This document shows, one piece after another, positions 53,192-61,600 of a stretch of DNA of 64,000 nt. A program made the translations under genes and the position numbers. The stretch spans positions 744,001 through 808,000 of the forward strand of contig OZ243042.1 in NCBI GenBank assembly GCA_965212085.1, in the 5' to 3' direction. Origin of the DNA: JAHRAW01 sp965212085 (GTDB lineage Bacteria > Pseudomonadota > Gammaproteobacteria > Arenicellales > Poriferihabitantaceae). The notes beneath the pieces are model-generated. The model did no database searches. It had not been told where the DNA came from and worked only from the letters and a program-made list of their open reading frames with translations. The stretch's first letter is position 1; every line of letters starts with the position of its first letter.

Positions 53192-54064
53192 TCAGCCCCA
53201 CGGTTTGCCCATCAGCCCGTGGGGGCGGATGCTGAGAAAAACCATCAGGCTGGCGAAGATGACCAGGTAGGTAATGTCGCCGTAGGTGCGCAGGTACGAC
53301 AGGCCAAACGACTCTACCATGCCGAGGATGAAGCCGCCGGCGATGGCCCCCGGCACCACGCCGGCGCCGCCGATCATCACCATCAAAAACGCCTTGATGG
53401 AAACCGGGCCGCCGATGCCGGAACTGACTCCGGTGATGGCCACCAGCAACCCGCCGGCCAGCCCGGCCAGCATCGCGCCCAGCGCAAAGCCGAGCATGCC
53501 GTAGCGGTCCACCGACACGCCCATCAGCTGCGCCGCGATGCGGTCCTGGGCCATGGCGCGCATCGCGCAGCCGGGTTTGGTGTATTGCATGAAGACGATG
53601 AAGGAGGCGATCACCAGCACCGTGCACACCCCGACCACGAGTTTGTCGTTGGGGATGACGATCGTGAAGTCGCCCCAGTTTTGCACGCCGTCCATGATCT
53701 TCGGCACGCCGCGCTGTTTTTGCCCGAACAACAGCAGGATGACGCTGTCAAACAGAAACGCAAGCCCGGCCGCCAGCAGCATGGAACTTTCTTCGCGCGC
53801 GGATTTTTTCAGCACCGGGCGGAACAACAGCCGCTCCACCACCGCGCCCACCGCCAGCAAAGTCACCGCCGACAGCACCAGCCCCAGCACGAAGGGCAGC
53901 CCCCATATCCCGTACACCAGATAGGTCATGTAGCCGCCCAGCACGTACATCTGCCCGTGCGCGAAGTTGAGCACGTTCATCAGCGCGAAAATGAGCGTCA
54001 GGCCGAGGGCGATGAGCGCGTACTGCGCGCCCAGGTACAGGCCGTTGACGACGATTTGTTCCAT
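53192..54064 (-). CDS. livH: branched-chain amino acid/urea-type ABC permease (LivH-like)
   Basis: A 290-residue permease. The N-terminus is YLGAQYALIALGLTLIFALM and NFAHGQMYVLGGYMTYLVY. The second half has AMAQDRIAAQLMGVSVDRYG and GGAGVVPGAIAGGFILG. It is the first gene after the intergenic terminator-like hairpin that separates it from the substrate-binding protein gene. Confidence 0.9.
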   Translation of the reverse strand: MEQIVVNGLYLGAQYALIALGLTLIFALMNVLNFAHGQMYVLGGYMTYLVYGIWGLPFVLGLVLSAVTLLAVGAVVERLLFRPVLKKSAREESSMLLAAGLAFLFDSVILLLFGQKQRGVPKIMDGVQNWGDFTIVIPNDKLVVGVCTVLVIASFIVFMQYTKPGCAMRAMAQDRIAAQLMGVSVDRYGMLGFALGAMLAGLAGGLLVAITGVSSGIGGPVSIKAFLMVMIGGAGVVPGAIAGGFILGMVESFGLSYLRTYGDITYLVIFASLMVFLSIRPHGLMGKPWG

Positions 54065-54090
54065 GGATGGAACGCCGGTGGGCGCAGGCT

Positions 54091-54122
54091 AAAAAAAAGA
54101 AAAGCCCGGCGCGCGGGCTTTT
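54091..54122 (-). terminator. rho-independent terminator/attenuator between the binding-protein and permease genes
   Basis: On the minus strand the stem AAAAGCCCG/CGGGCTTTT with a 5 base loop (54122-54100) is followed by a T-rich run (TCTTTTTTTT, 54100-54091). It lies 13 bases after the binding-protein stop and 27 before the livH start. A partial terminator here would raise binding-protein mRNA above permease mRNA. Confidence 0.85.
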
Positions 54123-54135
54123 CCGGTGCCGGTGG

Positions 54136-55338
54136 TTAGTCGACGGTGGTCACAAACAGGGTCTGGAATTTTCCGTCGCGGTATTCGTTCACCACCATCG
54201 GAATGCCCACCTGGCGCTTCTGCCCGAAGGACGTGGAGCCGACGTATTCCAGCTTTTCGTTGCCCTTCATATACGGATTCGGCGCCGAAAGCGTGTTCAT
54301 GGTTTGCTGGAACTGCTTCACGTCGTCAATGGCCTTCGGGTTGGCCTTGAGGGTTTCCAGAATGTATTCCATGGCGTACACCTTGGTATTGGACTCGTCG
54401 TCATACTGGCCGTGGTCGGCGGTGTAGCGGCGGATGAACTCCTCCATGCGTTTGGAGCGAATCTCCGGCGTGGAAGCGCCGCCCACCGAAATAAAGCCGT
54501 TGGCCAGATCGCCGGCGCCGTCTTTCAGCTGCTTGGCGTCCTGGGCAGTTTCCGCGGAAATCAGCCCGGCGTAGCCCAACTCCCGTGCGGCGCGGATGAC
54601 CAGCGGCGCGGTGCCACCGGCGACCCCGGAGAGCACCAGCAGGTCAGGCTTGAGCTTGACGATGGGGGTAACCGCCGGCGCGAAGTCGCGGGTGTCGCTC
54701 TGATACGCATCCTGCGCCAGCACCTTCAAGCCGAGGGCCTTCGCCGCCTGCACCCCGCCTTCGCGCTGGCTCAGCGCATCGGACTCATTGGCGGCGAGGA
54801 ACGCGATGGAGGAAACGCCCTTGTTCTCTTTCAGGTATTTGTAGATCGCCGGCCCCGACTGGTAGTTGGCGATCATCCCCAAAATGGCGTTGGAGGCGGG
54901 CTTGGAATACAACTCTTTGGGAAAGGCGTAGGGGAAATACATCACGCCGTCTCGTTCCGCCACCGGGCGCACCGCGGCTGCGGTGGGATCGGTGTTCGGG
55001 CCGATGACGTAGTGAATGCCCTCCTGCACCATTTTTTCCATACCCTCGCGCGCGCGGGTGGTGTTGTCCTGGGTGTCCCAGGTAACGATTTCCACGTCGT
55101 AGGTGGCGCCGCCGATCTTGATGCCGCCCTCCTCGTTCACCCACTTGGCGCGGGTTTGCATGCAGCGCACGTTGGAAATGCCCCACGCCGCCTTCGGCCC
55201 GCTGGTGACCCCGACGAAACCGATTTTCAGGGTCTTGTTCTGCGCCTCGGCGACGGTACCGCCGAGCATGAATACCGCAGCCGCAGCCACCACCGCATTT
55301 GCGGCGATTGATTTGATTGATGAGTTTTTGGTGATCAT
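54136..55338 (-). CDS. Liv/Urt-type periplasmic substrate-binding protein
   Basis: 400 residues with an N-terminal signal peptide (about 1-32, VVAAAAVFMLGGTVAEAQ). The mature fold is type I periplasmic-binding: LKIGFVGVTSGPKAAWG, VEIVTWDTQDNTTRAREGM, YVIGPNTDPTAAAVRPVAE and NEYRDGKFQTLF. Upstream CTGGAGGAG serves as ribosome binding site. Ligand unknown; neighbours suggest a methylated amine, hydantoin or related host metabolite. Confidence 0.9.
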   Translation of the reverse strand: MITKNSSIKSIAANAVVAAAAVFMLGGTVAEAQNKTLKIGFVGVTSGPKAAWGISNVRCMQTRAKWVNEEGGIKIGGATYDVEIVTWDTQDNTTRAREGMEKMVQEGIHYVIGPNTDPTAAAVRPVAERDGVMYFPYAFPKELYSKPASNAILGMIANYQSGPAIYKYLKENKGVSSIAFLAANESDALSQREGGVQAAKALGLKVLAQDAYQSDTRDFAPAVTPIVKLKPDLLVLSGVAGGTAPLVIRAARELGYAGLISAETAQDAKQLKDGAGDLANGFISVGGASTPEIRSKRMEEFIRRYTADHGQYDDESNTKVYAMEYILETLKANPKAIDDVKQFQQTMNTLSAPNPYMKGNEKLEYVGSTSFGQKRQVGIPMVVNEYRDGKFQTLFVTTVD

Positions 55339-55451
55339 GATCTCCTCCAGGTTAGAACGTTAGTAGCAATGAATATACGAGGTAACGGGGGCAAAGGCAA
55401 GCAACAGGAGCCTGCCGCCGCCAGGGCCCGGATTACGCCTTGGGGGGATTA

Positions 55452-56183
55452 TCACCCCCCCGGCGCCCAGGCCGCCATGGCGCCGAGGTATTGTTTGGCG
55501 CGGGGGGGGGCGTAGGCGCCGGTTTTGGAGGTGGTCAGGCCGAGGGCGGCAAGGCTTTCCGCGAGTTTTACCGCGCCGGAGACGCCGTCTATGACCGGGA
55601 CGCCGTGCTCTTCGCCGAGGGCTTTGGCGAGGTCGGCCATGCCGGCGCAGCCCAGGACGATGGCGTCGGCGCGGTCGTCGCCCAGGGCTTTTTGGATTTC
55701 CGTGGAAATGCGCGCGCGGGCGTCGGAGGCCGGGTCTTCCAGTTCCAGCACCGCCACTTCCGCGGCCCGCACCCCGGCGCAGCGGGCGGCGAGGCCGTAT
55801 TTGTGCAGGTTGTGTTCGAGGGCGGCGATGGAGCGCGCCAGGGTGGTGATGACGGCGAATTTTGCGGACACCAGGCTCGCCAGGTGGAACGCCGCTTCGC
55901 CGATGCCGACCACCGGGACGTCGGTTATGCAGCGCGCCGCGTCGAGGCCGGTGTCGTCGAAGCAGGCGACGATCACCGCGTCTGCCTGCGGATGTGCGCG
56001 GATTTGCGCCACCAGTCCCGGCACCGCGAAGGCTTCGTCGTAGTAGCCTTCAATGCTGACCGGGCCGCTTTCGGGGTGCACGGCGCTGATTACGGTTTCG
56101 GCGGCGGCCACCGCGCGCGCGGCTTGCTCGATCTTGGCGGTCATCGAGGCGGTGGTGTTGGGATTGACGATCAGGAGGTTCAT
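55452..56183 (-). CDS. Asp/Glu/hydantoin racemase family protein
   Basis: 243 residues from the ATG at 56183, preceded by AGGAGG-type sequence overlapping the livF end region. N-terminal MNLLIVNPNTTASMTAKIEQ is typical of hydantoin racemases. Two catalytic cysteines are visible: VACFDDTGLDAAR and VLGCAGMADLA. It lies between livF and the binding-protein gene, in the same direction. It could racemise 5-substituted hydantoins or a related cyclic amide taken up by the transporter. Confidence 0.88.
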   Translation of the reverse strand: MNLLIVNPNTTASMTAKIEQAARAVAAAETVISAVHPESGPVSIEGYYDEAFAVPGLVAQIRAHPQADAVIVACFDDTGLDAARCITDVPVVGIGEAAFHLASLVSAKFAVITTLARSIAALEHNLHKYGLAARCAGVRAAEVAVLELEDPASDARARISTEIQKALGDDRADAIVLGCAGMADLAKALGEEHGVPVIDGVSGAVKLAESLAALGLTTSKTGAYAPPRAKQYLGAMAAWAPGG

Positions 56184-56211
56184 GGCAATCGTGAAAATCT
56201 GCGGCGGGCGA

Positions 56212-56934
56212 TTACACTTCGGCGCCCAGGTACAAACGCTGCACCCGGTCATCGTTCAGGAGTTCGCGGGAAACCCCGCTCAGCGCCACCTGGCCGGTGG
56301 CCAGCGCGTAGGCGCGGTGGGAGATGCGCAGCGCCATGCGCGAGTTTTGCTCCACCAGCAGCACGCTGACCTGCTCGTCTCGGTTGATGGCGACGATGGA
56401 CTGCGCGATGTCCTGCACCAGTTTCGGGGCGAGGCCGAGGGAAGGCTCGTCCAGCAGCAGCAGGCGGGGTTTGGCCATCAGCGCGCGGCCGATCACCAGC
56501 ATTTGCTGTTCGCCGCCGCTCATGGTGCCCGCGGCCTGGGAATAGCGTTCCTTGAGGCGCGGAAAACGCGCCAGCACCATCTCCAGGGTGGCGCGAATAT
56601 CGGCCTTGCCGGTGCGCGTGAAAGCGCCCATCAGCAGGTTGTCCTTCACCGACATATACGGAAACACCCGCCGCCCTTCGGGGACCATGGCGATGCCCAG
56701 TTCAACCATTTTGTCGGGCTTCAAGCCGTCGATTTGCGCGCCGTCAAAAAAAATCTCGCCGGCGGTGATTTTTTGCAGCCCGGTGATGGCGCGCAGGATG
56801 GACGACTTGCCGGCGCCGTTGGCGCCGATCAGGGCGATGGTTTCGCTTTCGTTGACCTCAAGGGAGACGCCCTTGAGCGCGTAGACGTGGTCGTAGTAGA
56901 GTTGTACGCCGGTGAATTTCAGGAGTTGCTTCAT
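56212..56934 (-). CDS. livF: Liv-type ABC transporter ATPase (LivF-like)
   Basis: A 240-residue ATPase. Walker A GANGAGKSS (near 37-45), family-typical GIAMVPEGRRVFPYMSVKDN, signature MSGGEQQMLVIGRALM and Walker B LLLLDEPSLGLAP. The start overlaps the livG stop (ATGA). Confidence 0.93.
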   Translation of the reverse strand: MKQLLKFTGVQLYYDHVYALKGVSLEVNESETIALIGANGAGKSSILRAITGLQKITAGEIFFDGAQIDGLKPDKMVELGIAMVPEGRRVFPYMSVKDNLLMGAFTRTGKADIRATLEMVLARFPRLKERYSQAAGTMSGGEQQMLVIGRALMAKPRLLLLDEPSLGLAPKLVQDIAQSIVAINRDEQVSVLLVEQNSRMALRISHRAYALATGQVALSGVSRELLNDDRVQRLYLGAEV

Positions 56935-57740
56935 GGCCGCACCACGGTTGCGTCCTGGCCTTGCAGCGGAATGGCTTCATCCTCAACGCCGAGGTAGGCT
57001 TCAATGACGTTTTCGTCATTTTGTATTTCGGCGGGGCTGCCCTCGGCGATCTTCTCGCCGAAATTGAGCACCACGATGCGGTCGGATATTTTCATCACCG
57101 CCTGCATGTCGTGCTCCACCAGCAGCACCGTAACCCCGCGCTCGCGCACCCCGCGCACCATCTCCACGGCACGCATGGTCTCCTCGTGATTCATCCCCGC
57201 AAACGGCTCGTCGAGTAGCAGCACTTTGGGATCGGTGGCCAGCCCGATGGCGATGCCGAGGGCGCGCAGGTGGCCGTGGGGCAGGTTGCCGGCGAGTTCG
57301 TGCTTGACCGATTCAAGGTCGAGGATGGCGACTATTTCATCCGCCGAACGCCCGAACTCCCCTTCGTCTCGGCGCGCCGTGGCGGTGCCGAAAAAGTAGC
57401 CCGCGAGGCTCGCCGTGGCGCGCAGGTGATGGGCGATGACGACGTTGTCGTGGACGCTCATGCCCTTGAAAATGGTGGTCTCCTGGAAGGTTCGGACCAC
57501 GCCCTTGCGGGCCACGATGTGGGGCGCGAGGTTGGAGATGCGCTCGCCGTTGAAGCGGACCTGGCCGTCGCTGGGTTTCAGGAACGAGGAGATGAGTTTG
57601 AACAATGTGGATTTGCCCGCGCCGTTGGGGCCGATGATGGACAGGATTTCGTTTTCCCGGGCCGCGAACGAAACCCGGTTGACGGCGGTCAGGCCGCCGA
57701 AACGCCGGGTCAGGTTTTCAACTTGCAGCAGTTCGTTCAT
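56931..57740 (-). CDS. livG: Liv-type ABC transporter ATPase (LivG-like)
   Basis: 269 residues from the ATG at 57740 (MNELLQVENLTRRFGG). Walker A GPNGAGKST, LivG-typical GVVRTFQETTIFKGMSVHDN, a signature variant LPHGHLRALGIAIGLA and Walker B VLLLDEPFAGMN. The usual LSYGxQR is replaced by LPHGHLR, a noticeable divergence. First gene of the operon that runs to 50261, divergent from the carbamoyltransferase gene. Confidence 0.92.
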   Translation of the reverse strand: MNELLQVENLTRRFGGLTAVNRVSFAARENEILSIIGPNGAGKSTLFKLISSFLKPSDGQVRFNGERISNLAPHIVARKGVVRTFQETTIFKGMSVHDNVVIAHHLRATASLAGYFFGTATARRDEGEFGRSADEIVAILDLESVKHELAGNLPHGHLRALGIAIGLATDPKVLLLDEPFAGMNHEETMRAVEMVRGVRERGVTVLLVEHDMQAVMKISDRIVVLNFGEKIAEGSPAEIQNDENVIEAYLGVEDEAIPLQGQDATVVRP

Positions 57741-57811
57741 AAAGGCGTGGAAAAGGCGTGATAAAAGGCGATAATACCCGAATTTACACCGGCAACAAGG
57801 AAAAAACTGTT

Positions 57812-59554
57812 TTGGCACTCGTCGTACTTGGCCTGTCCGGGGCGCTCACCCACGATCCCTCCGCCGCGATCTATATCGGCGGGCGGCTGGTTGCCGCCGC
57901 CGAAGAGGAGCGCTTCATCCGCGAAAAACACGCCAAAAACAAAATGCCCGCCGAGGCGGCGCGGTTCTGCATGGAATACGCCGGCGTCAAGCCCGGCGAC
58001 ATAGACGTGGTGGCGTTTCCGTTCGCGCCGACCCCCCTGACCGGCATGGCCCGCTGGCACTTCGCGCGCCGCTACTGGTACGCACCGGAGCGCGCCCTGG
58101 GTGCGCTTTTCAACGGCAACCGGCACTACCGGCGCAACGTCCGGCGGGTCAGGCAACTGCTCGGCGAGCTGGGCGTCCCCTGGGAGCGGATCGAGTTTGA
58201 CGCCGTGGAGCATCACCTCGCCCACGCCAGCAGCGCCTACCACCTGAGCGGCTTCACCGAAAAAACCGCCATCCTCGGCATTGACGGCAAGGGCGAATAC
58301 GCGACCACGTTTTTCGGCTACGGCGAACACGGGCGGATTTTCAAGATCAAGGAGTTTTACGACCCGGATTCTCTGGGCCAGTTGTACGGATCGTTCACCG
58401 AATACCTGGGCTTCGAGATGCTCGACGGCGAGTACAAGGTGATGGGCATGGCGCCCTACGGCGACGCCGGGCGTTACGACCTGTCGCCGCTGGTGCGCTG
58501 CGACGGCGGCAATATCAAGGTCAACACCCGGCTGGTCAACACCGTCGGCGCGCGCCGCTACAAGGAAGACGGCAAGGGGTTTTACTTCTCGCAAAAACTC
58601 GTGGACTGGCTCGGCCCGCGCCGCCGCGGCGACGCCGCCGACGACCCGTACATTCACTACGCGGCCTCGGTGCAAAAACTCTTTGAGGATATTACCTTGC
58701 GGCTGCTGGAGCATTACCTCGGCGGCATCCTGAGAGAAACCGGCAAACTGGTATTCGCCGGCGGCGGCGCGCTCAACGTCAAGTTGAACCAGCGCATCGT
58801 CAACCTGCCCCACGTCAAGGAATTGTTCGTGCAGCCCGCCGCCGGCGATTCGGGCACCAGCGTGGGCGCGGCTTCCTTCGCCAGCGAACGGCGCGGCGTC
58901 AAGGTCGAAAAACTGCGCCACGTGTTTCTCGGCCCCGCGTATTCCGGCGAGCAATGCGCGGCGGCCTGCGAGCAACATCCGCAGAAGCCCCGCTATGAAA
59001 AAGTCGAAAACGTCGAACAGCGCGCCGCGGCGTTGCTCGAAGCCGGGCATCCGGTGGCGTGGTTCCAGGGGCGGATGGAGTTCGGCCCGCGCGCCCTGGG
59101 CGGGCGCAGCATCCTCGGCTGCCCCGGTTACAAGGGCATCGCCGACCGCATCAACCGGCAGATCAAATTCCGCGAACGCTGGCGGCCGTTCTGCCCCAGC
59201 GTGCTGGACACGGTCGCCGCAGACATCATCGGCACCGGCCAGCCGGCGCCCTACATGACCATCACTTTTGACGTCGCCGAAAAATGGAAATCGCGCATCC
59301 CCGAAGTGGTCCACGAAGACGGCACCGCGCGGGTGCAGGTGGTCGAAGAACGCGCCAACCCGCGCTACTACCAACTGCTGCTGGAACTGGAAAAACTGAA
59401 CGGCAACGGCGTGGTGCTGAACACCTCAATGAACCGCCGCGGCGAGCCGATGGTGTGTTCGCCAACGGACGCGCTGAATATGTTTTTCGGCTGCGACCTG
59501 CGCTATCTGTTTGTGGAGGATTTGCTGGTCAGCAAGTATAATAAAACACGATGA
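57812..59554 (+). CDS. carbamoyltransferase (NodU/CmcH/TobZ family)
   Basis: 580 residues from the TTG at 57812 (AAGGA upstream); a GTG at 57758 would add 18 residues. The N-terminal Kae1-like domain begins LGLSGALTHDPSAAIYIGG and has the metal-binding VEHHLAHASSAYHLSGF and GIDGKGEYATT. LFVQPAAGDSGTSVGAA and the C-terminal YrdC-like part with GRMEFGPRALGGRSILG complete the family pattern. These enzymes transfer carbamoyl from carbamoyl phosphate to a hydroxyl or nitrogen of a small molecule or glycan. The acceptor is unknown. The stop overlaps the next gene (ATGA). Confidence 0.9.
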   Translation: MALVVLGLSGALTHDPSAAIYIGGRLVAAAEEERFIREKHAKNKMPAEAARFCMEYAGVKPGDIDVVAFPFAPTPLTGMARWHFARRYWYAPERALGALFNGNRHYRRNVRRVRQLLGELGVPWERIEFDAVEHHLAHASSAYHLSGFTEKTAILGIDGKGEYATTFFGYGEHGRIFKIKEFYDPDSLGQLYGSFTEYLGFEMLDGEYKVMGMAPYGDAGRYDLSPLVRCDGGNIKVNTRLVNTVGARRYKEDGKGFYFSQKLVDWLGPRRRGDAADDPYIHYAASVQKLFEDITLRLLEHYLGGILRETGKLVFAGGGALNVKLNQRIVNLPHVKELFVQPAAGDSGTSVGAASFASERRGVKVEKLRHVFLGPAYSGEQCAAACEQHPQKPRYEKVENVEQRAAALLEAGHPVAWFQGRMEFGPRALGGRSILGCPGYKGIADRINRQIKFRERWRPFCPSVLDTVAADIIGTGQPAPYMTITFDVAEKWKSRIPEVVHEDGTARVQVVEERANPRYYQLLLELEKLNGNGVVLNTSMNRRGEPMVCSPTDALNMFFGCDLRYLFVEDLLVSKYNKTR

Positions 59555-60435
59555 GCAAACTCAAAAACGCGCTTGAATCCGGCCGCTTCGTGGTCACCTG
59601 CGAACTCTCCCCGCCCAAAGGCGTTGACCTTTCCGCGCTCATCGAAAAAGCGCAAATGCTCACCGATTCGGTGGACGCCTTCAACCTCACCGATTCCGCC
59701 GCCGCGCGCATGACCATGGACCCGGCGGTCGCCGGCCATGAACTATTGAAACTCGGAATCGAACCCATCGTGCAGGTGACTTCCCGCGACAAAAACCGCC
59801 TGGCGCTGCAAAGCGGCATGCTCGGCGCCGAAATTCTCGGCATCCCCAACCTCGTGATCATGGGCGGCGACCCGCCCCACATCGGCGACCACCCCGAAGC
59901 CAAAGGCGTCAACGACCTGTTTTCATCGCAAATCATTGAAGCCGCCGATGCCCTCAACCACGGCCAGGACCACGCCGGCAACGCGCTGCAAGGCCGTACC
60001 CGTACCCACTTCCACATCGGCAGCGTGTGCAATCCGGGCGCCGCCGACCTCAACGCCGAACTCGAAAACACCCGCCGCAAAGCCGCCGCCGGCGCGCGCT
60101 TTTTTCAGACCCAGGCCATCTACGAACCCGGCAAATTCAAGGCGTTCATGGAACGCCTCAACCTCCCAGACGCCACCGTGCTGGCCGGCATAATCCCGAT
60201 CAAATCCGTGAAAATGGCCGCCTACATGAACCAACGCGTGCCGGGCATAGACATCCCGCAAGCCCTCATCGAGCGCATCGCCAAAGCCGAACAAACCGGC
60301 GGCGGCGTGGAAGAAAGTCTGGACATAGCGGCGCGGACCATCCGGGAACTACGGGAGTGGTGCGCCGGTGTGCACGTTATGGCTATTGGTTGGGAGAAGC
60401 ACGTTAAGGGGCTTGTTGAACGCGCCGGATGTTAG
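59551..60435 (+). CDS. methylenetetrahydrofolate reductase-like protein
   Basis: 294 residues, TIM-barrel flavoprotein-like. N-terminal VVTCELSPPKGVDLSALIEK, then AFNLTDSAAARMTMDP, QVTSRDKNRLALQSGMLGAE, NLVIMGGDPPHIGDHP and FFQTQAIYEPGKFKAFME. The pattern is that of the divergent MetF group found outside the enterobacterial methionine pathway, as in acetogens. Translational coupling with a carbamoyltransferase gene is unusual. It could recycle C1 units released from methylated amines. The repeat array begins at its stop codon. Confidence 0.85.
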   Translation: MSKLKNALESGRFVVTCELSPPKGVDLSALIEKAQMLTDSVDAFNLTDSAAARMTMDPAVAGHELLKLGIEPIVQVTSRDKNRLALQSGMLGAEILGIPNLVIMGGDPPHIGDHPEAKGVNDLFSSQIIEAADALNHGQDHAGNALQGRTRTHFHIGSVCNPGAADLNAELENTRRKAAAGARFFQTQAIYEPGKFKAFMERLNLPDATVLAGIIPIKSVKMAAYMNQRVPGIDIPQALIERIAKAEQTGGGVEESLDIAARTIRELREWCAGVHVMAIGWEKHVKGLVERAGC

Positions 60436-61600
60436 CGGGGCGCGCTTTTGCGGGGGGAAGACCCCCCGCACCCCCCTGTGCGGCGCGGGGAAACTCCTGT
60501 TTCCAGCGCCGCGCGCACATCCCTGTGCGCGATGGCCGGCTAACGCCGGAAGGGTTTGAACGGGAGGCTGGAACTTTGTGCGCGAACAGGGACAGGTCGC
60601 GACCTGTCCCTACTACCCGCAAATGCGGGTCTGACACCGAGGGCGATTTGCGCTTTCATGGGGATGACACCGGGGAACGTGGCAACCACTCTGTCGTCAT
60701 TCCCGAGCGTTAGTGTCCGTTGCCGCGTTAGCGGCTTACGGACACTTGGCGCTCTCGGGAATCCAGCGCCATTATGACCCCCGCCGGTATAACCCCTGGA
60801 TTCCCGAATAGCGATGAAAAATATGGTCGCTGCGCTCCCTATTTTTCTATCGTTCGGGAATGACGGCAAAGGCGTAAGGAAGGGTTGGGGTAGCGGCTAA
60901 GCATCGCCGGGGACAGGTCGCGACCTGTCCTACGCCGAACCAAATTCTATTGGATACCCGTATGCGCGGATATGACACCGATGGAGATTTGCGCTTTCAT
61001 GGGTATGACACCGAGGAACGTGGCAACCACTCTGTCGTCATTCCCGAGCGTTAGTGTCCGTTGCCGCGCAAGCGGCTTACGGACACTTGCGTACTCGGGA
61101 ATCCAGCGGCACACGACCCCCGCCGGTATAACCCCTGGATTCCCGAATAGCGATGAAAAATATGGTCGCTGGCGCTCCCTATTTTTCTATCGTTCGGGAA
61201 TGACAGCGAGGTGAGGCGGGAATTCAGCGTCCAATCGGGGACAGGTCGCGACCTGTCCCTACGCCGAACCAAATTCTATTGGATAGCCATATGCGCGGAT
61301 ATGACACCGATGGAGATTTGCGCTTTCATGGGTATGACACCGAGGAACGTGGCAACAACGCTGTCGTCATTCCCGAGCGTTAGTGTCCGTTGCCGCGCAA
61401 GCGGCTTACGGACACTTGCGTACTCGGGAATCCAGCGCCACACGACCCACCGCCGGTTTACCCCTGGATTCCCGAATAGCGATGAAAAATATGGTCGCTA
61501 ACGCTCCCTATTTTTCTATCGTTCGGGAATGACAGCGAGGTGAGGCGGGAATTCAGCGTCCAATCGGGGACAGGTTGCGACCTGTCCTTACCAATCCAAG
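60436..61600 (+). repeat. third palindromic repeat array (forward orientation)
   Basis: Unit D (reverse) at about 60441-60530, unit E at about 60530-60585, unit A at 60699-60766, 61040-61106 and 61369-61435, and unit B at 60796-60864, 61135-61204 and 61464-61533. Unit C palindromes lie near 60588, 60909, 61237 and 61566. The composite repeats at 329-341 bp. It lies between the MetF-like gene and the 3' end of the third giant gene, in the same orientation relative to that gene as the array downstream of the second giant gene. Confidence 0.92.
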
